A stretch of 64,000 bases of DNA from a virus: the IMG/VR virus record IMGVR_UViG_3300033149_004458, positions 1 through 64,000 of that record. One strand, written 5' to 3'. This document shows positions 34,052-42,499 of the stretch, piece by piece. The position numbers and the translations under genes are program-made. Every line of letters starts with the position of its first letter. Position 1 is the first letter of the stretch. The notes under the pieces were generated by a model that was given only the letters and a program-made list of their open reading frames with translations, was not told where the DNA came from and made no database searches.

Positions 34052-34552
34052 TTATTTTCTTGCTGTAATTCTCATTTCTATATGATCTTCTAGCTGTTTG
34101 TGCCGCTCTATTTGTTTAAACCCAACACTACTTAGCAATTTGCGCAGAGCTAGGTAATTCCAACCAGCCTTGTGAGTATTCTCTGGATACTCTTGCCCAC
34201 CATAGAGGTAGTAAGCAAATAACAAAACGTCAAATCTCTTGCCTGTATAACTATCTCTTACATGGTTAGTGTAATTATAAACCAACTTATCAAGGTCAGG
34301 GCAATGAATTTCTAACGTTCCCCCAGGCCTCAACACTCTATACCATTCCCTTAACACTGCCTCTGTCCTACGGTGGGACCAATGTTCCAAAACATGCCTA
34401 GCGTATATTCCATCTAATTGGTTGTCTGAGAACCTACTTAGGTTAGCTCCATCTCCAACGATATCAACTTTGCCTGGAATATACCGCGCATCTAGACGAA
34501 TAGTTGATTTTGGGTTGGGATGAGCACCACCACCTATCTCTAAGATTTGCAT
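34052..34552 (-). CDS. Class I SAM-dependent methyltransferase, 166 aa
   Basis: This is a compact Rossmann methyltransferase: ILEIGGGAHPNPKSTIRLDARY (SAM motif I and II), VDIVGDGANLSRFSDNQLDGIYARHVLEHW and YRVLRPGGTLEIHCPD, typical of the Methyltransf_11 group found in O-antigen and glycan clusters. It is short but retains all core elements. The start lies 12 bases inside the sulfatase-like gene. It probably modifies the same glycan as FkbM. Confidence 0.85.
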   Translation of the reverse strand: MQILEIGGGAHPNPKSTIRLDARYIPGKVDIVGDGANLSRFSDNQLDGIYARHVLEHWSHRRTEAVLREWYRVLRPGGTLEIHCPDLDKLVYNYTNHVRDSYTGKRFDVLLFAYYLYGGQEYPENTHKAGWNYLALRKLLSSVGFKQIERHKQLEDHIEMRITARK

Positions 34553-35280
34553 AATTCCTCCACAAGAAACCTATGCAGCTCAATGTGTCCTTCTATATTG
34601 TAACTAATTTCTCTATTTATCCATAGAGGGACTTCGTACAAATGTTTCCCAGAACCACCATGAAAGAACTCGTTTAAATTGTGTCTATATTTGTTTTCTA
34701 ATCCCTCAGAGTGGTCTCCTGTTATTATAAACAGATCATCTTCATTCAACCAAGAGCTAACTTTCTTAATAGCAATCTCTACCTGTCTGAAATAAGCATT
34801 TTTAAGTTCCTGCGTTGTTCTCGTTTGAAGAAGTTCTTTGGCAGCACTTACAGAGTATCTACCAAAATATTCGTTAGAATAATGCCCTTTTAACCCAAGC
34901 TCGTATGGTAGATGTGTTTTCCAGAAATGAAGAAGAGAGAAACAATTATTGCCGTGGCGGGGGAGAAGTCTAAGAGAATCCGCCCATCCATCTAATCGCT
35001 GTTTACATGGGCGGTTCCAATGGGAATAATTGTAGTTATCAATTAGAAACAGGTTTCCCATGGTATAAGCAGAGACAGAAAACCTGTGTTCTCTTGCCAA
35101 CATAAATAAATCCTTTCCAGGCCTTCCCCACCTTTTCCCTAACAATATTGCATACATAGATGCAGGCGTTAGGGTTGCATATGACTTAAAATCAGGAAAA
35201 TAGGTTCCTTGTTTAAGATTGAAAACCCTCTCAAATGTTTTCTTTTGCAAGGAATCTATCACAATTAGCCATAGATTCAT
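34540..35280 (-). CDS. Alkaline-phosphatase-superfamily (sulfatase/phosphotransferase-like) protein, 246 aa
   Basis: Metal-binding and nucleophile features of the superfamily are visible: LWLIVIDSL (Asp9 in the N-terminal strand), TLTPASMYAILLGKRW (nucleophile loop, a Thr or Ser), DLFIITGDHSEGL (about 179-191, metal-binding Asp-His) and FHGGSGKHLYEVPLWI (metal His and the strand that follows). There is no Cys for formylglycine, so it is more like phosphoglycerol or phosphoethanolamine transferases than true sulfatases. No membrane segments are present, unlike the bacterial transferases. Position at the head of the glycan cassette suggests it edits phosphate or sulfate groups on a sugar. Confidence 0.7.
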   Translation of the reverse strand: MNLWLIVIDSLQKKTFERVFNLKQGTYFPDFKSYATLTPASMYAILLGKRWGRPGKDLFMLAREHRFSVSAYTMGNLFLIDNYNYSHWNRPCKQRLDGWADSLRLLPRHGNNCFSLLHFWKTHLPYELGLKGHYSNEYFGRYSVSAAKELLQTRTTQELKNAYFRQVEIAIKKVSSWLNEDDLFIITGDHSEGLENKYRHNLNEFFHGGSGKHLYEVPLWINREISYNIEGHIELHRFLVEELCKS

Positions 35281-35411
35281 TCCATATATCCTAACTCCCT
35301 CAGTCTTTCTCTGAGTATTTCTAGATCATCTTCTTGATCTTCTTCACTCAGCTCCTTCTCTGATGTTTCCTGGTAATTTATATCCTTCGAGGGATTGTCG
35401 TGAGGCTCCAT
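35277..35411 (-). CDS. Small acidic helical protein, 44 aa
   Basis: This 44-codon frame starts Met-Glu-Pro-His. It contains a strongly acidic run with Glu and Asp (about 17-31) and a helix LEILRERLRELGY. It begins inside the 3' end of the connector gene and its stop overlaps the ATG of the sulfatase-like gene (ATGA), which suggests translational coupling. The ribosome binding site is weak. It could be a real microprotein linking the connector to the glycan cassette or a chance frame. Confidence 0.45.
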   Translation of the reverse strand: MEPHDNPSKDINYQETSEKELSEEDQEDDLEILRERLRELGYME

Positions 35412-35826
35412 ATAATCTCGCCTTGAGTAACCGTTCTAGTTCTTCCAGGTCGCGCCCAATACTTGAATCTGCCGATTTCGCAGCAGCAATGTTAGAATAT
35501 GCCACCTCATCGTCTCTCCAGCTACCTATATCCCAAACGTGGCCCTCATATTGGGCACCCTTCAGAATAATAGCTGCCTGAAGGATGATTGGCCGTTCAT
35601 CTGCCGCTGCAATTGTTGGCGGAGCAGCATCTCGGAAAGTTGCTGTGCTACTACGTGTAACTGTCCCAGAAGAAGTGGCAGAATATCTATAAGACCATCG
35701 CCTGCCAAGAGCGTTAATAGCAGAGATTAATGCTGTCTCCATAACAGAATCAGAAAAAGTATATGGGGCGGTGTAATCTCCCATATGTAACCTTAGTTGA
35801 TCTATTAATTGAGTAACGTCACTCAT
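35344..35826 (-). CDS. Head-tail connector protein (gp6-like), 160 aa
   Basis: The pattern IDQLRLHMGDYTAPYTFSDSVMETALISAINALGRRW is typical of phage connector/adaptor proteins of the gp6 type. These form a ring under the portal: an N-terminal helix pair with LR-x-x-(L/M)-GD and a following (Y/F)-(S/T)-D. The rest is helical with AAIILKGAQYEGHVWDIGSW. It overlaps the 165-aa gene by four bases. It fits the expected place after capsid genes. It is directly followed by the glycan cassette instead of the next neck gene. Confidence 0.7.
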   Translation of the reverse strand: MSDVTQLIDQLRLHMGDYTAPYTFSDSVMETALISAINALGRRWSYRYSATSSGTVTRSSTATFRDAAPPTIAAADERPIILQAAIILKGAQYEGHVWDIGSWRDDEVAYSNIAAAKSADSSIGRDLEELERLLKARLYGASRQSLEGYKLPGNIREGAE

Positions 35827-36320
35827 GTATTTGCCTGTAGCTCAGAAAGTCTTTCCTCAATTCTACCTACAACGCCAACAGAAACATTCATTTCCTTAGC
35901 CAGGCGCAACATCCTCTCTACTGGAACCGGTGAGGTAAATTTGTCTAACAGGGCTTTCACAGCAAAGAATTTCTTTTTGAGGGCTTCCTCTAGCTCTGCG
36001 TCAGAGATTTCATTTACAGAGATTTTTTCCTCTATTTCTTCAGTAAATGGGGCAATGTCACCACGGTCTAGTAGCGGCTTATTTGCCCTCCTGAAGAATT
36101 CATGTTCAAAATCTGTCCAGAATGTAAGAACGATATCTTCGATAGGGACTTTGCCTGGCTCACCCGCGAGAATTAGCTCTGTTGGCGATCCAGTGAATTG
36201 GTCTATTACTTTTACACAAACCTTGCCAACAATAGTTTTGACATACTTGGCTACTGGTTGGCCGGTTGCCCGCGCTTTTTGCAAAGCGTCGTAATATATT
36301 TTACTTGCAGTTAACTCCAT
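35823..36320 (-). CDS. Hypothetical head-region protein, 165 aa
   Basis: This is an unknown mostly helical protein: LTASKIYYDALQKARATGQPVAKYVKTIVGKVCVKVI at the N-terminus, an acidic centre and a C-terminal helix LRLAKEMNVSVGVVGRIEERL. It lies between the capsid gene and the connector gene, separated from the capsid gene by a perfect palindrome. It may be a minor head protein or another connector. No diagnostic motif is seen. Confidence 0.6.
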   Translation of the reverse strand: MELTASKIYYDALQKARATGQPVAKYVKTIVGKVCVKVIDQFTGSPTELILAGEPGKVPIEDIVLTFWTDFEHEFFRRANKPLLDRGDIAPFTEEIEEKISVNEISDAELEEALKKKFFAVKALLDKFTSPVPVERMLRLAKEMNVSVGVVGRIEERLSELQANT

Positions 36321-36344
36321 TCCTACCTCCCCGTTAAAATGGTT

Positions 36345-36372
36345 ATAGGAGGGGATAATTATCCCCTCCTAT
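36345..36372 (-). terminator. 28-bp perfect palindrome after the capsid gene
   Basis: ATAGGAGGGGAT, then AATT, then ATCCCCTCCTAT form a perfect palindrome ten bases beyond the capsid stop codon. On the minus strand it is followed by AACCATTTTAAC, so there is no strong U-tract. It may act as a partial terminator or an mRNA 3' stabiliser that keeps capsid mRNA in excess over downstream genes. Confidence 0.6.
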
Positions 36373-36381
36373 CCGATTTTA

Positions 36382-37308
36382 TTAGTCTGTACCAGCAAGA
36401 GCTGTGCAGTCAATCACGTAAATACCGATGGCCTTATCAATAATCATACCAAACTGCTGGTATAATTCAAGATACCAATCTGGCGGTGTGGGAGCCATGT
36501 CTTCCCATTGCTTCCATTTTGCATCACCGTAGGTGATGAATTCTCCAACATGATTGCCCAAAACCACAACATAGCGGTTCGAGATCATTGGAGTGTAAGT
36601 CACCTGGTCTGACCAGACCTGGTCAATGGCAACAATATTGGCTCCATACCAGCTACCAAGCCAGCCAGTGCGGTAAATTTCGCGGATTGCGTCCTCATTT
36701 CCCCAGGCATTGTTGTTTACTGGGTCAACGTGGAACCCGCCAAACTGAGTGATTGGTGCCAAGCTTCGTCGTGTACCAACAACAGCGCGTACACCCCCAG
36801 GAATACGATAGTTGATCTCATTAATTGCATTGCGTAAAGCGGCCTGAGTTAGATTGGCTACAGCAACGTAGTTATTTGGTGTGTTGACAGCGGTCCAAAT
36901 ATTTGCCAAAGCAGTGAACACACGCCCAACGTAAAAATCTGTCAGGGTGGCCTGCATTTCAGCACGAATACTTTCAACCGTACCAAGCTCGCCAGATTCA
37001 AGCTCCCAAAGGTTGGCTCGAACCTTTACGTCTGCTCCATCAAGCATATAGTTAATACGGTCAGCAACCGTGATCTCACTTGCTAGATGAACAGAGCCAG
37101 GAACCAAAGTTCTCACATCAATTCCTGTACGCACCTTCTTGACTAAAGCGTCGCCAGGTTTTAATGCGCGGGTATCTAAAAAGAGCCCCACGATGTTTTC
37201 TGTGATATGCCCAGGATCAATATACTCAACAATTAACGAGGCCAGGGCTTCGCGTTGTGACTTGTCCTTAGCTAGTGCAGCATAAGCAGTTTTAAATTTT
37301 TCGTCCAC
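36382..37308 (-). CDS. Major capsid protein, HK97-like, 308 aa
   Basis: Size, position after protease and decoration genes, and pattern fit an HK97-fold capsid protein. The N-terminal helices are followed by VKKVRTGIDVRTLVPGS, an A-domain-like centre (IWTAVNTPNNYVAVANLTQAALRNAINEI), VRAVVGTRRSLAPITQFGGF, and a C-terminal GEFITYGDAKWKQWEDMAP beta region. The family is of the type often annotated as DUF-like capsid proteins with a C-terminal NRYVVVLGN strand. No long N-terminal delta domain is visible, because the scaffold is a separate fused protein at 37914. Confidence 0.8.
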   Translation of the reverse strand: MDEKFKTAYAALAKDKSQREALASLIVEYIDPGHITENIVGLFLDTRALKPGDALVKKVRTGIDVRTLVPGSVHLASEITVADRINYMLDGADVKVRANLWELESGELGTVESIRAEMQATLTDFYVGRVFTALANIWTAVNTPNNYVAVANLTQAALRNAINEINYRIPGGVRAVVGTRRSLAPITQFGGFHVDPVNNNAWGNEDAIREIYRTGWLGSWYGANIVAIDQVWSDQVTYTPMISNRYVVVLGNHVGEFITYGDAKWKQWEDMAPTPPDWYLELYQQFGMIIDKAIGIYVIDCTALAGTD

Positions 37309-37321
37309 GAAGGCACCTCCT

Positions 37322-37906
37322 CTATCCCGGTAGTCTCAGCGTTCTAAATGTCAGAGCGAATGTCGAAGTATTGAAACGCTCTGTAATAGCGACGCGAGTA
37401 GTACCACTAGCCATAACTGCTAACATGCCAGCAAATGCGGCCCCATCAGTTGCGGCATCACAAGCACGCAAACGGCAACCAGGAACCTGAATCGCTGGAC
37501 TATAGACATATTGCCCAGACGGAACAGTAAAGACACCACCACCAAAAGCTAGTGCCTGGGACCCACTGGGGATTACCACGCTCTCTTGGTAACCAGGATA
37601 CGTTAGATATACTGTTCCTGTGAATGGCGCGTTTCCAGTCTGGTCAAACCCATGGCGCAGAGCGTATGAATATGAGGGATAGTTAATCAGAGGTGGCTCT
37701 CTGCGATCATTCTGCCAAGTAAGAACAAACATGGCTTCCGCGGCCTCAGCTGGTGTGTCGGGCAATTTTACGCCAGGAAGATCAGTTAGGCGGCCAGTCA
37801 AATCGCTGGGGTACCCAGGATTAGAGGTAAATAATACCATACGGCCCTCTGTGATGTCTTCTGTTACAACAACACCTGTTACATCCGTGTTCTTGTTGAT
37901 TTCCAT
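37322..37906 (-). CDS. Capsid decoration/stabilisation-like protein, 194 aa
   Basis: A beta-rich protein lies between protease-scaffold and capsid genes, the usual place of decoration proteins. It has an N-terminal MEINKNTDVTGVVVTEDITEGRMVLFTS stretch, in which the GxVVTEDI(T/A)EGRMV pattern matches small head stabilisation proteins, and a Cys/Ala-rich later part (CRLRACDAATDGAAF). It is larger than typical lambda gpD-like subunits, so a second surface domain is probable. Its exact fold cannot be fixed by eye. Confidence 0.66.
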   Translation of the reverse strand: MEINKNTDVTGVVVTEDITEGRMVLFTSNPGYPSDLTGRLTDLPGVKLPDTPAEAAEAMFVLTWQNDRREPPLINYPSYSYALRHGFDQTGNAPFTGTVYLTYPGYQESVVIPSGSQALAFGGGVFTVPSGQYVYSPAIQVPGCRLRACDAATDGAAFAGMLAVMASGTTRVAITERFNTSTFALTFRTLRLPG

Positions 37907-37913
37907 TTAATTT

Positions 37914-38846
37914 TTACTCCCGTCTTAATTCTTTCAGACCCTGGCGAACGATTTCCACAATGTCGTTCTCGCTAGGATCATCTCCGTGTACATCTGGTAC
38001 ATGGACCGAAGCAGCAGAACTTTTAACCTTTTTCATTGCTTCTAGCATTAACTCAAAAGTATTATCGTCCATTGCAGCCCATGCGTCTTGCTTCTCCTGG
38101 ATTTCTTCCAGAGAAAACTCAAAACCAGCGGCTTTTAAAGCCTCTACACGTTCAGCGAGTTTGCTGGCCTTTGCGTCGGCTTCTTCTCGCTCTTTCTTAT
38201 ACTTACGTAGTGTGGCGACTTCTTCCTCTAAAGTAGCCAATGTTTCCTTTAGCTTTGCCAACTCCTTTTCTGCCGGAGATTCAGTTTCCCCAGATGAGTC
38301 CTCTGTGGTTACTTCTTCTTGTGCAGTATTCTCATCATCAACTGTAGAGGCCACGGAGAGAACTGGTGTCCGATCTCCATATGCCGGTTTGCTGACAATA
38401 GCAGCTCCAACCAACACGGGGTCAGAAAGCCATTCCACACCATCATCATCAATAGTTGATTTTGAATAAAGAATTTCCCAAGAGATATTAATAGGCTCAT
38501 CACTAGAGTGTTTTTCGACAAGCATTTTGTATTCGTCTGGTTTGTCAGCTTTCCAAATTGCCGCCTTGCCTAAAATTTTATCCTCTTCTGGGGTTAGTTT
38601 GGCAATAGTGCCAAGAGGCTTGGCGTTATCGTGGTCTTTACTGATCTCGCCTTCACCGATCTTGAGTGGCATAAATAACCCAGAATCTACCAACGCAGCA
38701 AAAGCAGAACGTGGAACACCCTGCTTATTCTCGTTTGGCTTGTCATCTGTTAATATAAATTCTAACCACCCAAGGTTGGGATGCCCCTCGGAGGCATTAG
38801 CCTGGACAAACTGTGCGGAAGAAGTTAGCCTTAACTTTTTGTCCAT
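37914..38846 (-). CDS. Prohead protease-like domain fused to coiled-coil scaffold, 310 aa
   Basis: Residues about 1-165 resemble a serine prohead protease of the U35-like type: GHPNLGWLEFILTDDKP, a KIGEGEISKDHDNAKPLGT segment with candidate His at about 72, and EPINISWEILYSKS with candidate Ser121. Residues about 170-280 are a highly charged coiled coil (LAKLKETLATLEEEVATLRKY), as in capsid scaffolds, ending IVRQGLKELRRE. A single protein would thus guide capsid assembly and cleave the scaffold. Catalytic residues are inferred, so proteolytic activity is uncertain. Confidence 0.68.
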   Translation of the reverse strand: MDKKLRLTSSAQFVQANASEGHPNLGWLEFILTDDKPNENKQGVPRSAFAALVDSGLFMPLKIGEGEISKDHDNAKPLGTIAKLTPEEDKILGKAAIWKADKPDEYKMLVEKHSSDEPINISWEILYSKSTIDDDGVEWLSDPVLVGAAIVSKPAYGDRTPVLSVASTVDDENTAQEEVTTEDSSGETESPAEKELAKLKETLATLEEEVATLRKYKKEREEADAKASKLAERVEALKAAGFEFSLEEIQEKQDAWAAMDDNTFELMLEAMKKVKSSAASVHVPDVHGDDPSENDIVEIVRQGLKELRRE

Positions 38847-38852
38847 TTATTG

Positions 38853-40310
38853 TTACTCCATATTTTGTTTATCTGGTTGGGGGCTGAAGGGTACCGGAGC
38901 AAAGTCTGGAAGGCCTAGTTCCTTCATTTTCTTCTGTTCCTTAGCACGTCGTTCCATTTCGACATTGAAGTCAAAATCAGCGATTTCCCCAAGCCCGGTC
39001 TTAGAAATAACTCCACGGTCATGTAATTCCACACCAATACTCAATAGGTCTGCAAGCTTTTGCAGCCTGATTGGAGGATAATATGGTTCTGGTACTCCCT
39101 TGAAATTATTTCGTTTCTGTATTTCCTTATAAAGGTGCCTCACAAAAGATAGCAAATCTTCCCGCATAGAGTCAATTGAACAACTCGACGGCAACATAGC
39201 TACCTCTGATGTTCCAGCACCACTTCTAAGGTTCTCTCCTACCAAGACAAGCCTTGGTAAGCCAAGAGCAACAAGTATATCCTCATTGATTGAGCGGTAC
39301 TTACCCTCGTCCAAAAGAGCCTTAGTGTCTGGCATTATCCAATCAATTTGTAAAGTATGATTACTGAACAATTGAAAGACTCTTTCAACGTTGTTGGGCA
39401 AACCCCTCCAATACATTTGTTCTCTTAATTCAGTTATTTGGTCGGCATCATCCTCTGTAAGAGGATATTCGTCATTTCCTAATCTAAACAACTGAATGGC
39501 CTGAATAACTCGTGCAGCGATAGAGTAATCCATTTTTCTTAAATTGCGTTTGTGCATAAAAAGCTCAAGAGCTGGTAACAAATACGGCGTCGGCCACACG
39601 TTACCACTTCTTGGCTTTCTTCGCACGACAAACGGATCAGGAAGTTTGAAGAAAGTATCTCCATTTTTTACAGCACGTACAAAATCTGGGTAATTTTCAA
39701 CTAATAGCTCATAAGTTTCTTTATCTTGTGACCCATCTTTAAATTTACCATTGTTCATAATGAAATAGCGATCTTCGTCTGATACCTTTACAAATACTAC
39801 TAATCGGTTAGGTAAAGGTGTTTTCTTTATGTCTAATGAGTTCGGGTCTCTAACCCAGATATCTACAGGCAATAAAACACTACCGCGACGCCGTTGCTCT
39901 ATACTACTAAGTCTAATTCTGTCCCACGTAACTTCTGGTATAACAAGCCCAGACAATAGATACTCCAAGGATGCCTCATTGAGAAACCTAGAAATTCTTT
40001 CATTTAATGATTTATAGACGACAAATTCCCTATCCGTACAGCTCCCTTGATTGATCTTGTAGCCATTGTTTGCAATTTCCACTTGTTTATTAATTGTGGA
40101 GTGGGCTAAACCCTCATGTGTATAGAAAAACCTACAAAGGCTGACAATTGCATGATAATCGGTTGGGACAACCATTTTATCTATTGCAGAACGCCCTTTG
40201 CCCAGGCTCCAAAGGGCTCCATCAGTGTCTACTTCTGTTGGAAAACTATAAGCAGCCTTTGCCAGGCGAAACACTTGCGTCTCTCCACCAATTACTATTT
40301 CTTCCGGCAT
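38853..40310 (-). CDS. Portal protein, 485 aa
   Basis: It lies directly after the large terminase in the transcription direction and has the length and layout of portal proteins. The N-terminal wing includes DYHAIVSLCRFFYTHEG. The central part has SLEYLLSGLVIPEVTWD and VDIWVRDPNSLDIKK. The stem and crown have PYLLPALELFMHKRNLRKMDYSIAARVIQAIQLFRLG, then EDILVALGLPRLVLVGENLRSGAGTSEVAMLP, and the C-terminal AEQ/KKMKELGLPDFAPVPF segment. It forms a dodecameric channel for DNA packaging at one capsid vertex. Confidence 0.85.
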   Translation of the reverse strand: MPEEIVIGGETQVFRLAKAAYSFPTEVDTDGALWSLGKGRSAIDKMVVPTDYHAIVSLCRFFYTHEGLAHSTINKQVEIANNGYKINQGSCTDREFVVYKSLNERISRFLNEASLEYLLSGLVIPEVTWDRIRLSSIEQRRRGSVLLPVDIWVRDPNSLDIKKTPLPNRLVVFVKVSDEDRYFIMNNGKFKDGSQDKETYELLVENYPDFVRAVKNGDTFFKLPDPFVVRRKPRSGNVWPTPYLLPALELFMHKRNLRKMDYSIAARVIQAIQLFRLGNDEYPLTEDDADQITELREQMYWRGLPNNVERVFQLFSNHTLQIDWIMPDTKALLDEGKYRSINEDILVALGLPRLVLVGENLRSGAGTSEVAMLPSSCSIDSMREDLLSFVRHLYKEIQKRNNFKGVPEPYYPPIRLQKLADLLSIGVELHDRGVISKTGLGEIADFDFNVEMERRAKEQKKMKELGLPDFAPVPFSPQPDKQNME

Positions 40311-40314
40311 TTAT

Positions 40315-41868
40315 TTACCCCCATCTTGGCCTATACAATCCTTTGTGTTTTCGCCAAGAATAATCTTCAAATTCTTCAGTCATATAATGACCCACTATAA
40401 AGCAGAGTAGCGCAGCGAGGTTATGATCTTCTCCGTGTCTTGTCCCCCCGCGTAAAGTAAGAGTCTTAAAAACTAATTCGCCACTAGGAGTCTTTGAATA
40501 AGTAGTTCTCTCTAACTCACCGATAACCGCCTCATCCAAAGAAGTAAACTGTATCTCATGGTTATTGACTTTGGTTTGCAAAAGCTGCATAGCAAACTCT
40601 TTTGCTCTTACTTCGACACGATCACCCGCTTCATCCATTCCGACAGGAAGCATAGAACGGAATTGGACAGGTACTATTCTATCCTTATAGTTTTTATACT
40701 TAAACTTTTGGTCGCCCAAGAGGTGTTGAACGACCGCCTTGCCAGAACTCCCTTCATCTATCCCCAATACCTGTGGATTATAAAAAGAATCCAGCCTATC
40801 TATAATAACTTCTTGCAGTGGGTACTCTACATGCCTCAGTGTAATCCTTGCAAGATACCGCCACAAACGAGCAACTCTATAAAGAACAAAGATCACAGTG
40901 GGGTCAGTATAACCAAGGTCAATCCCGAATTCTACCATATTTACATCTTTTTCCATTTGTGGGAGTGCGTTGTAAAATCTGGTAAGATAGGTCTTGTCCT
41001 CCTTTATCTTCGTTCCAGAGAGAGTGGCCCTGAAAACACTGTATTTACCAATAAGCATCCTTGCGCGGTCGAATAAAGCATAAGAAGGAGCGCCATGTTC
41101 TCCAAGAACCAGGTGAACGTAATCCTCACCCTCAACACCACCATATTGTCTCCTATTTCTTTTTTCATCAGCATCGGTGTATCTTGGGTTCATGTGCTGA
41201 GAAACTCGATGTTTTGTATACCCAGTCTCCCTTTGGTCTACTTGGTAGAGAACGTTTTTCTCTCTCATGCCGGTCGGCACACCAGAAACTATTAGTTGAA
41301 ATCCTTCTTCCCAAGTGTTAAGGCATGGTTGAAGCTCTAGCCAGGTTCCCCAAGGGTATAAAGCGGCCTCGTCAACGATTATAATTGGAGAATGAAGCCC
41401 AACCACATTTGCTCCAGTCCCAGATTGTCCAGCTATTCTACAATCTATTACTGCTGAATTGTAAAGAATTATTCGGTATGACTGAGAATTAATTCCAGTT
41501 CTTCCAATGAAACTACTCAAGAAGGGGTTCGTTCTAAACCAACGAGACATTCTTAAGAATACTGGTTCTAAGTGTACCTTATTAGGAACAGTGTAAACTA
41601 GAGGGTCATTCCAAAATTTATTAATTGAATACCATACCAATTTATCAATAATAGAAACGGTTTTTCCTATGCTTCGTCCACAACAAATAGAAACATAAGG
41701 GTTGAAATCGCAGAGAAACTCTTTCTGGTAGCTTGTGTATTCCCACTGTTCTTCTTTGGGCAAATCATCGTTGTCCAAAGCACGAATAAACTCACCAAAC
41801 CAAAGCGGGTGACGGATAACTTCCAGTAAAGCCAGCTCTTCTTCATCGAGTCTTTTTACTATCGCCAT
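40315..41868 (-). CDS. terL: Terminase large subunit, 517 aa
   Basis: The ATPase domain has Walker A CCGRSIGKT (residues 62-70) and Walker B with catalytic Glu, IIIVDEA (162-168). The RNase H-like nuclease has the three acidic sites GIDLGYTDP (Asp317), GIDEGSSG (Asp371) and GEDHNLAAL (Asp481). It pumps DNA through the portal and cuts concatemers. It lies between the putative small subunit and the portal gene with one- to four-base gaps. Motif spelling resembles the T4-like/DNA_pack families; the packaging strategy cannot be decided from it. Confidence 0.95.
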   Translation of the reverse strand: MAIVKRLDEEELALLEVIRHPLWFGEFIRALDNDDLPKEEQWEYTSYQKEFLCDFNPYVSICCGRSIGKTVSIIDKLVWYSINKFWNDPLVYTVPNKVHLEPVFLRMSRWFRTNPFLSSFIGRTGINSQSYRIILYNSAVIDCRIAGQSGTGANVVGLHSPIIIVDEAALYPWGTWLELQPCLNTWEEGFQLIVSGVPTGMREKNVLYQVDQRETGYTKHRVSQHMNPRYTDADEKRNRRQYGGVEGEDYVHLVLGEHGAPSYALFDRARMLIGKYSVFRATLSGTKIKEDKTYLTRFYNALPQMEKDVNMVEFGIDLGYTDPTVIFVLYRVARLWRYLARITLRHVEYPLQEVIIDRLDSFYNPQVLGIDEGSSGKAVVQHLLGDQKFKYKNYKDRIVPVQFRSMLPVGMDEAGDRVEVRAKEFAMQLLQTKVNNHEIQFTSLDEAVIGELERTTYSKTPSGELVFKTLTLRGGTRHGEDHNLAALLCFIVGHYMTEEFEDYSWRKHKGLYRPRWG

Positions 41869-41869
41869 A

Positions 41870-42499
41870 CTACAATGGTGGCCCTATTTCTATATTTTTG
41901 CCTGACTTTAACTCTGAGCTAGAAACGGTGAAAACCTTCCTACAACGCTTCCTGCCACAAGATAAAGTAATTTTGTTGTCCTGTTCTGGGTAGAGAAACC
42001 ACACCTTAGCAATCAACATTCCACACTTTGGGCAATAAATTTCTGCTAAGCGGTCAGCAAGAAAATGTTTTGCTCGCTTTTTCAAATCTGTTAAAAGCTC
42101 ATGAACGGATTCCCCGCTCTGCTCTTTTCTAGCCTTTCTTGTAATATTTAAGTCGCCCTGAATAGTAGAAGCAGTTGCGCGTAGTCGCGCTGCCATACGG
42201 TCTATTTTCTCCAATGCGGTCAGGTCTGGTTCATCATCGTTTAAAATATCTTGTTGTCTCTCCGAAAGCTGGTCTAGCATTACTGAGATTTTGGCAAGCT
42301 CACGCAACGACAGCATGTCATTTGCTGTCATATCAGAGAGATCATAGTCTGTCTCAAATGATTTTAAGACCTTTGCTATTCTACCTTCCAGGCCACCACT
42401 TCTTACATTATCTACGACTTTTTCTAGTTCCTCTTCTGAAAGTCCTCGATATTGTGGTAAATTAGCAAGCTGCTTCGCCGTCATTCTTTTCTTAGCCAT
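41870..42499 (-). CDS. Putative terminase small subunit with C-terminal zinc ribbon, 209 aa
   Basis: Its place before terL and its N-terminal helical part (MTAKQLANLPQYRGLSEEELEKVV, then EKIDRMAARLRATASTIQ) suggest the DNA-recognising small terminase. Residues about 155-185 contain CPKCG and, about 21 residues later, CGRKRC, a zinc ribbon. I start at 42499, not at 42586, because the small zinc-finger gene at 42492-42659 reads through that stretch and overlaps this ATG by eight bases. Zinc ribbons are not usual in small terminases. Confidence 0.6.
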   Translation of the reverse strand: MAKKRMTAKQLANLPQYRGLSEEELEKVVDNVRSGGLEGRIAKVLKSFETDYDLSDMTANDMLSLRELAKISVMLDQLSERQQDILNDDEPDLTALEKIDRMAARLRATASTIQGDLNITRKARKEQSGESVHELLTDLKKRAKHFLADRLAEIYCPKCGMLIAKVWFLYPEQDNKITLSCGRKRCRKVFTVSSSELKSGKNIEIGPPL

